Assembly: GCA_036365145.1 (NCBI GenBank)
Contig: JAEOAD010000658.1
Location: 1-64,000 of the forward strand
Direction: 5' to 3'
Origin: Orientallactaga sibirica
Taxonomy: Eukaryota > Chordata > Mammalia > Rodentia > Dipodidae
Length of the DNA stretch: 64,000 bases
Shown here one piece after another: positions 12,271 to 24,800 of this stretch. The translations under genes and the position numbers were made by a program. Within the stretch, counting starts at the first letter, position 1, and each line of letters begins with the position of its first letter. Below the pieces are notes generated by a model that was given only the letters and a program-made list of their open reading frames with translations, ran no database searches and was not told the origin of the DNA.

Positions 12271-13106
12271 GATCTTGCTGCACTGAAGAGTCTTCGTGAG
12301 AAAGCAACTCATTTGGAGAACAGAATAGCCTTATTTCACACAGTACTGTGTTCGGCAATGAATGGGTTTGTTTTCTAAACAAACTACTTTAGAAAAATGA
12401 AGGTAGTCTATTGTTGTACATCTTGTTAGATTACACAAACTAGGAAAGTAGCATCTTGCTGCACTGAAGACTCTTCGTAAGAAAGCATCTCATTTGGGGA
12501 ACAGAACAGCCTTATTTCACACAGTACTGTGTTCGGCAATGAAGGGTTTGTTTTTTAAACAAACTGCGTTAGAAATGTGGTTAATCTACTAAGTTGTACA
12601 TCTTGTTAGATTATACAAACTAGGAAAGTTTGATCTTGCTGCACTGAAGACTCTTCGTAAGAAAGCAACTCATTTGGGGATCAGAACAGGCTTATTTCAC
12701 ACAGTACTGTGTTCGGCAATGAAGGTGTTTGTTTTCTAAACAAACTACGTTAGAAATGTGGTTAATCTACTAAATTCTACATCTTTTTAGATTACACAAA
12801 CTAGGAAAGTTTGATCTTGCTCCATTGAAGACTCTTCGTAAGAAAGCAACTCATTTGGGGAACAGAATAGCCTTATTTCACATAGTACTGTGTTTGGCAA
12901 TGAAGGTGTTTGTTTTCCAAACAAACTACGTTATAAATGTGGTTAATCTACTAAGTTGTACATCTTGTTAGATTACACAAACTAGGAAATTTGATCTTGC
13001 TGCACTGAAGACTCTTCGTAAGAAAGCAACTCATTTGGAGAACAGAATAGCCTTATTTCACATAGTACTGTGTTCGACAATGAAGGTGTTTGTTTTCTAA
13101 ACAAAC

Positions 13107-13510
13107 TACATTATAAATGTGCTTAATCTACTAAATTGTACATCTTTGTTAGATTACACAAACTAGGAAAGTTTCATCTTGCTGCACTGAAGAGTCTTCG
13201 TAAGAAACCAACTCATTTGGGGAATAGCACAGCCTTATTTCACAGAGTACTGTGTTCGGCAATGAATGGGTTTGTTTTCAAAACAAACTATTTTAGAAAT
13301 GAAGGTAGTCTATTAAGTTGTACATCTTGTTAGATTACAAAAACTAGGAAAGTTTGATCTTGCTGCCCTGAAGACTCGTCTCAAGAAAGCAACTGATTTC
13401 GGGAACAGAACAGACTTATTTCACACAGTACTGTGTTCGGCAATGAAGGCGTTTATTTTCTAAACAAACTGCGTTAGAAATGTGGTTAATGTACTAAGTT
13501 GTACATCTTG
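13107..13510 (+). repeat. Conversion-like patch inside super-repeat copy 3
   Basis: By flanking order, this segment should resemble 8.94-9.36 kb. Instead it has GTGCTTAATC, CATCTTTGTTAG, GAAGAGTC, CCCTGAAGACTCGTCTCAAG, GCGTTTATTTTC, CTGCGTTAG and TTAATGTACTAAG. These are the features of 14.91-15.31 kb (and, less closely, 10.93-11.33 kb). Both flanks keep the 4,164-bp offset to copy 2, so about 400 bp was replaced without a change in length. Gene conversion is the simplest reading; a double crossover would give the same result. Confidence 0.6.
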
Positions 13511-14749
13511 TTAGATTATACAAACTAGGAAAGTTTGATCTTGCCACAGTGAAGACTCTTCGTAAGAAAGCAACTCATTTGCGGAACAGAACAGCTTTAT
13601 TTCACACAGTACTGCATTCGGCAATGACGGTGTTTCTTTTCTAAACAAACTACGTTAGAAATGTGGTTAATCTACTAAATTCTACATCTTGTTAGATTAC
13701 ACAAACTAGGAACGTTTGATCTTGCTGCACTGAAGACTCTTCGTAAAAAAGCAACTCATTTGGAGATCAGAACAGGCTTATTTCACACAGTACTGTGTTC
13801 GGCAATGAAGGCGTTTGTTTTCTATGCGAACTACGTTAGAAATGTGGTTAATCTACTAAATTGTACATCTTGTTAGATTACACAAACTAGGAAAGTTTGA
13901 TCTTGCTGCACTGAAGACTCTTCGTAAGAAAGCAACTCATTTGGAGAACAGAATCGCCTTATTTCACATAGTACTGTGTTCGGCAATGAAGGTGTTTGTT
14001 TTCTAAACAAACTACGTTATAAATGTGGTTAATCTACTAAGTTGTACATCTTGTTAGATTACACAAACTAGGAAAGTTAGATCTTGCTGCACTGAAGAGT
14101 CTTCGTGAGAAACCAACTCATTTGGAGAACAGAACAGCCTTATTTCACACAGTACTGTGTTCGGCAATGAATGGGTTTGTTTTCTAAACAAACTACTTTA
14201 GAAATGAAGGTAGTCTATTAAGTTGTACATCTTGTTAGATTACACAAACTAGGAAAGTTTGCATCTTGCTGAAATGAAGACTCTTCTCAAGAAAGCAATC
14301 TCATTTGGGGAACAGAACAGCCTTATTTCACACAGTACTGTGTTCGGCAATGAAGGCGTTTGTTTTCTAAACAAACTACGTTAGAAATGTGGTTAATGTA
14401 CTAGGTTGTACACCTTGTTAGATTACACAATCTAGGAAAGTTTGATCTTGCTGCACTGAAGAGTCTTCGTAAGAAACCAACTCATTTGGGGAACAGCACA
14501 GCCTTATTTCACACTGTACTGTGTTCGGCAATGAATGGGTTTGTTTTCTAAACAAAGTACTTTAGAAATGAAGGTAGTCTATTAAGTTGTACATCTTGTT
14601 AGATTACACAAACTAGGAAAGTTTGATCTTGCTGCATTGAAGACTCTTCGTAAGAAAGCAACTCATTTGGAGAACAGAATAGCCTTATTTCACACAGTAC
14701 TGTGTTTGGCAATGAAGGCGTTTGTTTTCTAAACAAACTACGTTAGAAA

Positions 14750-14785
14750 TGTGGTTAATCAACTAAGTTGTACATCTTGTTAGAT
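14750..14785 (+). other. One-monomer deletion junction (ATCAACTA/AGTTG)
   Basis: Copies near 5.35, 10.58 and 16.21 kb have a monomer starting ATCAACTAAATTG (ATCACCTAAATTG in the 10.58 copy), followed by one with TCTACTAAGTTG and ACAAACGAGG. Here ATCAACTA is joined directly to AGTTGTACATC with ACAAACGAGG, so one complete 181-bp monomer is missing. The hybrid keeps the repeat phase, as expected from unequal pairing of adjacent monomers. Confidence 0.7.
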
Positions 14786-16069
14786 TACACAAACGAGGAA
14801 AGTTTGATCTTGCTGCACTGAAGACTCTTCGTAAGAAAGCAACTCATTTGGAGAACAGAATCGCATTATTTCACATAGTACTGTGTTCGGCAATGAAGGT
14901 GTTTGTTTTCTAAACAAACTACATTATAAATGTGCTTAATCTACTAAATTGTACATCTTTGTTAGATTACACAAACTAGGAAAGTTTCATCTTGCTGCAC
15001 TGAAGAGTCTTCGTAAGAAACCAACTCATTTGGGGAATAGCACAGCCTTATTTCACAGAGTACTGTGTTCGGCAATGAATGGGTTTGTTTTCAAAACAAA
15101 CTATTTTAGAAAATGAAGGTAGTCTATTAAGTTGTACATCTTTTTAGATTACAAAAACTAGGAAAGTTTGATCTTGCTGCCCTGAAGACTCGTCTCAAGA
15201 AAGCAACTGATTTCGGGAACAGAACAGCCTTATTTCACACAGTACTGTGTTCGGCAATGAAGGCGTTTATTTTCTAAACAAACTGCGTTAGAAATGTGGT
15301 TAATGTACTAAGTTGTACATCTTGTTAGATTATACAAACTAGGAAAGTTTGATCTTGCTGCACTGAAGACTCTTCGTAAGAAAGCAACTGATTTGGGGAT
15401 CAGAACACGCTTATTTCACACAGTACTGTGTTCGGCAATGAAGGTGTTTGTTTTCTAAACAAACTACATTAGAAATGTGGTTAACCTACTAAGTTGTACA
15501 TCTTGTTAGATTACACAAACTAGGAATGTTTGATCTTGCTGCACTGAAGACTCTTCGTAAGAAAGCAACGCATTTGGAGAACAGAATCGCATTATTTCAC
15601 ATAGTACTGTGTTCGGCAATGAAGGTGTTTGTTTTCTAAACAAACTACGTTATAAATGTGGTTAATCTACTAAATTGTACATCTTGTTAGATTACACAAA
15701 CTAGAAAAGTTTGATCTTGCTGCACTGGAGACTCTTCGTAAGAAAGGAACTTATTTGGGGAACTGAGCAGCCTTATTTCACACAGTACTGTGTTCGGCAA
15801 TGAAGGTGTTTGTTTTCTAAACAAACCACGTTATAAATGTGGTTAATCTACTAAGTTGTACATCTTGTTAGATTACACAAACTAGGAAAGTTTTATCTTG
15901 CTGCACTGAAGAAAGTCTTCGTAAGAAAGCAACTCATTTGGGGAACAGAACAGCCTTATTTCACACAGTACTGTGTTCAGCAATGAAGGGGTTTGTTTTC
16001 TAAACAAAGTATTTTAGAAATGAAGGTAGTCTATTAAGTTGTACATCTTGTTAGATTACACAAACTAGG

Positions 16070-17120
16070 AAAGTTTGATCTTGCTGCATTGAAGACTCTT
16101 CGTAAGAAAGCAACTCATTTTGGAGAACAGAATAGCCTTATTTCACACAGTACTGTGTTCGGCAATGAAGGCGTTTGTTTTCTAAACAAACTACGTTAGA
16201 AATGTGGTTAATCAACTAAATTGTACATCTTGTTAGATTACACAAACTAGGAAAGTTTGATCTTGCTGCACTGAAGACTCTTCGTAAGAAAGCAACTCAT
16301 TTGGGGAACAGAACAGCTTTATTTCACACAGTACTGTGTTCGCAATGAAGGCGTTTGTTTTCTAAACAAACTACGTTATAAATGTGGTTAATCTACTAAG
16401 TTGTACATCTTGTTAGATTACACAAACGAGGAAAGTTTGATCTTGCTGCACTGAAGACTCTTCGTAAGAAAGCAACTCATTTGGAGAACAGAACAGCATT
16501 ATTTCACATAGTACTGTGTTCGGCAATGAAGGTGTTTGTTTTCTAAACAAACTACATTATAAATGTGCTTAATCTACTAAATTGTACATCTTTGTTAGAT
16601 TACACAAACTAGGAAAGTTTCATCTTGCTGCACTGAAGAGTCTTCGTAAGAAACCAACTCATTTGGGGAATAGCACAGCCTTATTTCACAGAGTACTGTG
16701 TTCTGCAATGAATGGGTTTGTTTTCAAAACAAACTATTTTAGAAATGAAGGTAGTCTATTAAGTTGTACATCTTGTTAGATTACAAAAACTAGGAAAGTT
16801 TGATCTTGCTGCCCTGAAGACTCTTCTCAAGAAAGCAACTGATTTTGGGAACAGAACAGCCTTATTTCACACAGTACTGTGTTCGGCAATGAAGGCGTTT
16901 GTTTTCTAAACAAACTGCGTTAGAAATGTGGTTAATGTCCTAAGTTGTACATCTTGTTAGATTATACAAACTAGGAAAGTTTGATCTTGCTGCACTGAAG
17001 ACTCTTCGTAAGAAAGCAACTGATTTGGGGATCAGAACACGCTTATTTCACACAGTACTGTGTTCGGCAATGAAGGTGTTTGTTTTCTAAACAAACTACG
17101 TTAGAAATGTGGTTAATCTA
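16070..17120 (+). repeat. Super-repeat copy 4, partial
   Basis: This stretch matches 10.45-11.5 kb at an offset of about 5,620 bp (CATCTTTGTTAG monomers at 10970 and 16588; GTAGTCTATT at 11135 and 16755; GGATCAGAACACGC near 11411 and 17030). It keeps the monomer that was lost at 14.76 kb. It has ACTCTTCTCAAG near 16817, like copy 1 rather than copies 2 and 3. The match fades after 17.1 kb. Confidence 0.6.
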
Positions 17121-18890
17121 CTAAGTTGTACATCTTGTTAGATTACACAAATTAGGAAAGTTTGATCTTGCTGCACTGATGACTGTTCGTAAGAAAGCAA
17201 CTCATTTGGGGATCAGAACAGGCTTATTTCACAGAGTACTGTGTTCGGCAATGAAGGGGTTTGTTTTCTAAACAAACTACGTTAGAAATGTGGTTAATCT
17301 ACTAAGTTGTACATCTTGTTAGATTACACAAACTAGGAAAGTTTGATCTTGCTGCACTGAAGACTCTTCGTAAGAAAGCAACTCATTTGGAGAACAGAAT
17401 AGCCTTATTTCACACAGTACTGTGTTCGGCAATGAAGGTGTTTGTTTTCTAAACAAACTACGTTAGAAATGTGGTTAATCTACTAAGTTGTACATCTTGT
17501 CAGATTACACAAACTAGGAAAGTTTGATCTTGCTTCACTGAAGACTCTTCGTAAGAAAGCAACTCATTTGGAGAACAGAATCGCCTTATTTCACATAGTA
17601 CTGTGTTTGGCAATGAAGGTGTTTGTTTTCTAAACCAACTACGTTATAAATGTGGTTAATCTACTAAGTTGTACATCTTGTTAGATTACACAAACTAGGA
17701 AAGTTTGATCTTGCTGCACTGAAGAGTCTTCGTGAGAAACCAACTCATTTGGGGAACAGAACAGCCTTATTTAACACAGTACTGTGTTCGGCAATGAATG
17801 GGTTTGTTTTCTAAACAAACTACTTTAGAAATGAAGGTAGTCTATTAAGTTGTACATCTTGTTAGATTACACAAACTAGGAAAGTAGGATCTTGCTGCAC
17901 TGAAGACTCTTCGTAAGAAAGCATCTCATTTGGGGAACAGTACAGCCTTATTTCACACAGTACTGTGTTCGGCAATGAAGGCGTTTGTTTTCTAAACAAA
18001 CTGCATTAGAAATGTGGTTAATCTACTAAGTTGTACATCTTGTTAGATTATACAAACTAGGAAAGTTTGATCTTGCTGCACTGAAGACTCTTCGTAAGAA
18101 AGCAACTCATTTGGGGATCAGAACAGGCTTATTTCACACAGTACTGCGTTCGGCAATGAAGGTGTTTGTTTTCTAAACAAACTACGTTAGAAATGTGGTT
18201 AATCTAGTAAATTCTACATCTTGTTAGATTACACAAACTAGGAAAGTTTGATCTTGCTGCACTGAAGACTCTTCGTAAGAAAGCAACTCATTTGGGGATC
18301 AGAACAGGCCTATTTCACACAGTACTGTGTTCGCAATGAAGGCGTTTGTTTTCTAAACAACCTACGTTAGAAATGTGGTTAATCTACTAAGTTGTACATC
18401 TTGTTAGATTACACAAACTAGGAAAGTTTGATCTTGCTGCACTGAAGCCTCTTCAGAAGAAAGCAACTCATTTGTAGAACAGAAGTAGCTTAATTCACAC
18501 AGTACTGCATTCGGCAATGAAGGTGTTTGTTTTCTAAACAAACTACGTTAGAAATGTGGTTAATCTACTAAATTCTACATCTTGTTGATTACACAAACTA
18601 GGAAAGTTTGATCTTGCTGCACTGATGACTGTTCGTAAGAAAGCAACTAATTTGGGGATCAGAACAGGCTTATTTCACAGAGTACTGTGTTCGGCAATGA
18701 AGGGGTTTGTTTTCTAAACAAACTACGTTATAAATGTGGTTAATCTACTAAGTTGTACATCTTGTTAGATTACACAAACTAGGAAAGTTTGATCTTGCTG
18801 CACTGAAGACTCTTCGTAAGAAAGCAACTCATTTGGAGAACAGAATAGCCTTATTTCACACAGTACTGTGTTTGGCAATGAAGGTGTTTG
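17120..18890 (+). repeat. Transition block with an 8-monomer echo
   Basis: The rare CTGATGACTGTTCG monomer, followed by CACAGAGTACTG and GAAGGGGTTTG, occurs with GACTGTTCGT at 17181 and again at 18627, 1,446 bp apart (8 monomers). Between them, 17.7-18.0 kb resembles the GTAGGATC, AACAGTACAGCC and GTAGTCTATT monomers of the left-hand super-repeat. This is where left-zone types give way to the GGATCAGAACACGC types of the next zone. Confidence 0.6.
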
Positions 18891-21800
18891 TTTTCTAAAC
18901 AAACTACGTTAGAAATGTGGTTAATCTACGAAATTCTACATCTTGTTAGATTACACAAACTAGGAAAGTTTGATCTTGCTTCACTGAAGACTCTTCGTAA
19001 GAAAGCAACTGATTTGGGGATCAGAACACGCTTATTTCACACAGTACTGTGTTCGGCAATGAAGGTGTTTGTTTTCTAAACAAACTACGTTAGAAATGTG
19101 GTTAATCTACGAAATTGTACATCTTGTTAGATTACACAAACTAGAAAGTTTGATCTTGCTGCCCTCAAGACTCTTCTCAAGAAAGCAACTGATTTGGGGA
19201 TCAGAACACGCTTATTTCACACAGTACTGTGTTCGGAAATGAAGGCGTTTGTTTTCTAAACAAACTATGTTAGAAATGTGGTTAATCTACTAAGTTGTAC
19301 ATCTTGTTAGATTACACAAACTAGGAAAGTTTGATCTTGCTGCACTGAAGACTCTTCGTAAGAAAGCAACTCATTTTCAGAACAGAACTAGCTTACTTCA
19401 CACAGTACTGCATTTGCAATGAAGGTGTTTGTTTTCTAAACAAACTACGTTAGAAATGTGGTTAATCTACTAAGTTGTACATCTTGTTAGATTACACATA
19501 CTAGGAAAGTTTGATCTTGCTGCACTGAAGACTCTTCGTAAGAAAGCAACTCATTTGGGGAACCGAACAGACTAATTTCACACAGTACTGTTTTCGGCAA
19601 TGAAGGCGTTTGTTTTCTAAACAAACTACGTTAGAAATGTGGTTAATCTACTAAGTTGTACATCTTGTTTGATTATACAAACTAGGAAAGTTTGATCTTG
19701 CTGCACTGAAGACTCTTCGTAAGAAAGCAACTCATTTGCGGAACAGAACAGCCTTCTTTCACACAGTACTGCGTTCGGCAATGAAGGTGTTTGTTTTCTA
19801 AACAAACTACGTTAGAAATGTGGTTAATCTAGTAAATTCTACATCTTGGTAGATTGCACAAACTAGGAAAGTTTGATCTTGCTGCACTGAAGACTCTTCG
19901 TAAGAAAGCACCTCATTTGGTGATCAGAACAGGCTTATTTCACACCGTACTGTGTTCGGCAATGAAGGGGTTTGTTTTCTAAACAAACTATGTTAGAAAC
20001 GTGGTTAATCTACTAAGTTGTACATCTTGTTAGATTACACAAACTAGGAAAGTTTGATCTTGCTGCACTGAAGAGTCTTCGTAAGAAACCAACTCATTTG
20101 GGGAACAGAACAGCCTTATTTCACACAGTACTGTGTTCGGCAATGAATGGGTTTGTTTTCTAAACAAACTACTTTAGAAATGAAGGTAGTCTATTAAGTT
20201 GTACATCTTGTTAGATTACACAAACTAGGAAAGTTTGATCTTGCTGCCCTCAAGACTCTTCTCAAGAAAGCAACTGATTTAGGGATCAGAACACGCTTAT
20301 TTCACACAGTACTGTGTTCGGCAATGAAGGCGTTTGTTTTCTAAACAAACTACGTTACAAATGTGGTTAATCTACTAAATTGTATATCTTGTTAGATTAC
20401 ACAAACTAGGAAAGTTTGATCTTGCTGCACTGAAGACTCTTCGTAAGAAAGCAACTCATTTGGTGATCAGAACAGGCTTATTTCACACCGTACTGTGTTC
20501 GGAAATGAAGGGGTTTGTTCTCGAAACAAACTATGTTAGAAACGTGGTTAATCTACTAAGTTGTATATCTTGTTAGATTACACAAACTAGGAAAGTTTGA
20601 TCTTGCTGCACTGAAGACTCTTCGTAAGAAAGCAACTCATTTGGAGAACAGAATAGCCTTATTTCACATAGTACTGTGTTCAGCAATGAAGGTGTTTGTT
20701 TTCTAAACAAACTACGTTAGAAATGTGGTTAATCTACGAAATTCTACATCTTCTTAGATTACACAAACTAGGAAAGTTTGATCTTGCTTCACTGAAGACT
20801 CTTCGTAAGAAAGCAACTGATTTGGGGATCAGAACACGCTTATTTCACACAGTACTGTGTTCGGCAACGAGGGCGTTTGTTTTCTAAACAAACTACGTTA
20901 GAAATGTGGTTAATCTACGAAATTCTACATCTTGTTAGATTACACAAACTAGGAAAGTTTGATCTTGCTGCCCTCAAGACTCTTCTCAAGAAAGCAACTG
21001 ATTTGGGGATCAGAACACGCTTATTTCACACAGTACGGTGTTCGGAAATGAAGGCGTTTGTTTTCTAAACAAACTATGTTAGAAATGTGGTTAATCTACT
21101 AAGTTGTACATCTTGTTAGATTACACAAACTAGGAAAGTTTGATCTTGCTGCACTGAAGACTCTTCGTAAGAAAGCAACTCATTTTCAGAACAGAACTAG
21201 CTTACTTCACACAGTACTGCATTTGCAATGAAGGTGTTTGTTTTCTAAACAAACTACGTTAGAAATGTGGTTAATCTACTAAGTTGTACATCTTGTTAGA
21301 TTACACATACTAGGAAAGTTTGATCTTGCTGCACTGAAGACACTTCGTAAGAAAGCAACTCATTTGGGGAACCGAACAGACTAATTTCACACAGTACTGT
21401 TTTCGGCAATGAAGGCGTTTGTTTTCTAAACAAACTACGTTAGAAATGTGGTTAATCTACTAAGTTGTACATCTTGTTAGATTATACAAACTAGGAAAGT
21501 TTGATCTTGCTGCACTGAAGACTCTTCGTAAGAAAGCAACTCATTTGCGGAACAGAACAGCCTTATTTCACACAGTACTGCGTTCGGCAATGAAGGTGTT
21601 TGTTTTCTAAACAAACTACGTTAGTAATGTGGTTAATCTAGTAAATTGTACATCTTGTTAGATTACACAAACTAGGAAAGTTTGATCTTGCTGCACTGAA
21701 GACTCTTCGTAAGAAAGCAACTCATTTGGTGATCAGAACAGGCTTATTTCACACAGTACTGTGTTCGGCAATGAAGGGGTTTCTTTTCTAAACAAACTAT

Positions 21801-24800
21801 GTTAGAAATGTGGTTAATCTACTAAGTTGTACATCTTGTTAGATTACAGAAACTAGGAAAGTTTGATCTTGCTGCACTGAAGAGTCTTCGTAAGAAACCA
21901 ACTCATTTGGGGAACAGAACAGCCTTATTTCACACAGTACTGTGTTCGGCAATGAATGGGTTTGTTTTCTAAACAAACTACTTTAGAAATGAAGGTAGTC
22001 TATTAAGTTGTACATCTTGTTAGATTACACAAACTAGGAAAGTTTGATCTTGCTGCCCTCAAGACTCTTCTCAAGAAAGCAACTGATTTAGGGATCAGAA
22101 CACGCTTATTTCACACAGTACTGTGTTCGGCAATGAAGGCGTTTGTTTTCTAAACAAACTACGTTACAAATGTGGTTAATCTACTAAATTGTATATCTTG
22201 TTAGATTACACAAACTAGGAAAGTTTGATCTTGCTGCACTGAAGACTCTTCGTAAGAAAGCAACTCATTTGGAGAACACAACAGCCTTATTTCACATAGT
22301 ACTGTGTTCGCAATGAAGGCGTTTGTTTTCTAAACAAACTACGTTATAAATGTGGTTAATCTACTAAGTTGTACATCTTGTTAGATTACACAAACTAGGA
22401 AAGTTTGATCTTGCTGCACTGAAGACTCTTCGTAAGAAAGCAACTCATTTGGAGAACAGAATAGCCTTATTTCACACAGTACTGTGTTCGAAATGAAGGT
22501 GTTTGTTTTCTAAACAAACTACGTTAGAAATGTGGTTAATCTACTAAATTGTACATCTTGTTAGATTACACAAACTAGGAAAGTTTGATCTTGCTGCACT
22601 GAAGACTCTTTCGTAAGAAAGCAACTGATTTGGGGATCAGAACACGCTTATTTCACACAGTACTGTGTTCGGCAATGAGGGCGTTTGTTTTCTAAACAAA
22701 CTACGTTAGAAATGTGGTTAATCTACGAAATTGTACATCTTGTTAGATTACACAAACTAGGAAAGTTTGATCTTGCTGCACTGAAGACTCTTCGTAAGAA
22801 AGCAACTGATTTGGGGATCAGAACACGCTTATTTCACACAGTACTGTGTTCGGCAACGAAGGCGTTTGTTTTCTAAACAAACTACGTTAGAAATGTGGTT
22901 AATCTACGAAATTCTACATCTTGTTAGATTACACAAACTAGGAAAGTTTGATCTTGCTGCCCTCAAGACTCTTCTCAAGAAAGCAACTGATTTGGGGATC
23001 AGAACACGCTTATTTCACACAGTACTGTGTTCGAAATGAAGGTGTTTGTTTTCTAAACAAACTCCGTTACAAATGTCGTTAATCTACTAAATTGTATATC
23101 TTGTTAGATTACACAAACTAGGAAAGTTTGATCTTGCTGCCCTCAAGACTCTTCTCAAGAAAGGAACTGATTTCGGGAACAGAACAGCCTTATTTCACAC
23201 AGTACTGTGTTCGGCAATGAAGGCGTTTGTTTTCTAAACAAAGTATGTTAGAAATGTGGTTAATCTACTAAGTTGTACATCTTGTAAGATTACACAAACT
23301 AGGAAAGTTTGATCTTGCTGCACTGAAGACTCTTCGTAAGAAAGCAACTCATTTTCAGAACACAACTAGCTTATTTCACACAGTACTGCATTTGCAATGA
23401 AGGTGTTTGTTTTCTAAACAAACTACGTTAGAAATGTGGTTAATCTACTAAGTTGTACATCTTGTTAGATTACACATACTAGGAAAGTTTGATCTTGCTG
23501 CACTGAAGACTCTTCGTAAGAAAGCAACTCATTTGGGGAACCGAACAGACAAATTTCACACAGTACTGTTTTCGGCAATGAAGGCGTTTGTTTTCTAAAC
23601 TAACTACATTAGAAATGTGGTTAATCTACTAAGTTGTACATCTTGTTAGATTACACAAAGTAGGAAAGTTTGATCTTGCTGCACTGAAGACTCTTCGTAA
23701 GAAAGCAACTCATTTGGAGAACACAATCGCCTTATTTCACATAGTACGGTGTTCGGCAATGAAGGCGTTTCTTTTCTAAACAAACTACGTTATAAATGTG
23801 GTTAATCTACTAAGTTTTACATCTTGTTAGATTACACAAACTAGGAAAGTTTGATCTTGCTGCACTGAAGACTCTTCGTAAGAAAGCAACTCATTTGGAG
23901 AACAGAACAGCCTTATTTCACACAGTACTGTGTTCGGCAATGAAGGTGTTTGTTTTCTAAACAAACTACGTTAGAAATGTGGTTAATCTACGAAATTCTA
24001 CATCTTGTTAGATTACACAAACTAGGAAAGTTTGATCTTGCTGCACTGAAGACTCTTCGTAAGAAAGCAACTTATTTGGGGATCAGAACACGCTTATTTC
24101 ACACAGTACTGTGTTCGGCAATGAAGGCGTTTGTTTTCTAAACAAACTACGTTACAAATGTGGTTAATCTACTAAATTGTATATCTTGTTAGATTACACA
24201 AACTAGGAAAGTTTGATCTTGCTGCACTGAAGACTCTTCGTAAGAAAGCAAGTCATTTGGAGAACAGAATCGCCTTATTTCACACAGTACTGTGTTCGGC
24301 AATGAAGGTGTTTCTTTTCTAAACAAACTACGTTATAAATGTGGTTAATCTACTAAGTTGTACATCTTGTTAGATTACACAAACCAGGAAAGTTTGATCT
24401 TGCTGCACTGAAGACTCTTCGTAAGAAAGCAACTGATTTGGGGATCAGAACACGCTTATTTCACACAGTACTGTGTTCGGCAATGAAGGCGTTTGTTTTC
24501 TAAACAAACTACGTTACAAATGTGGTTAATCTACTAAATTGAATATCTTGTTAGATTACACAAACTAGGAAAGTTTGATCTTGCTGCACTGAAGACTCTT
24601 CGTAAGAAAGCAACTCATTTGGAGAACAGAATAGCCTTATTTCACACAGTACTGTGTTCGGCAATGAAGGTGTTTGTTTTCTAAACAAACTACGTTAGAA
24701 ATGTGGTTAATCTACTAAATTCTACATCTTGTTAGATTACACAAACTAGGAAAGTTTGATCTTGCTGCACTGAAGACTCTTCGTAAGAAAGCAACTGATT

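Larger units (their letters stand above)
12270..16050 (+). repeat. Super-repeat copy 3, shortened and mosaic
   Basis: From about 12.27 kb the sequence follows copy 2 from 8.1 kb at a constant offset of 4,164 bp (AAAGTAGCATC at 8281 and 12445; CACAGTGAAG at 9381 and 13545; GTAGTCTATT at 10407 and 14571). The first six monomers of the unit (about 7.14-8.2 kb) are absent. After about 14.76 kb the offset drops to about 3,983 bp, which is a loss of one monomer. Between about 13.11 and 13.51 kb the sequence follows a different part of the unit. Copy 3 ends near 16.05 kb. Confidence 0.7.
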
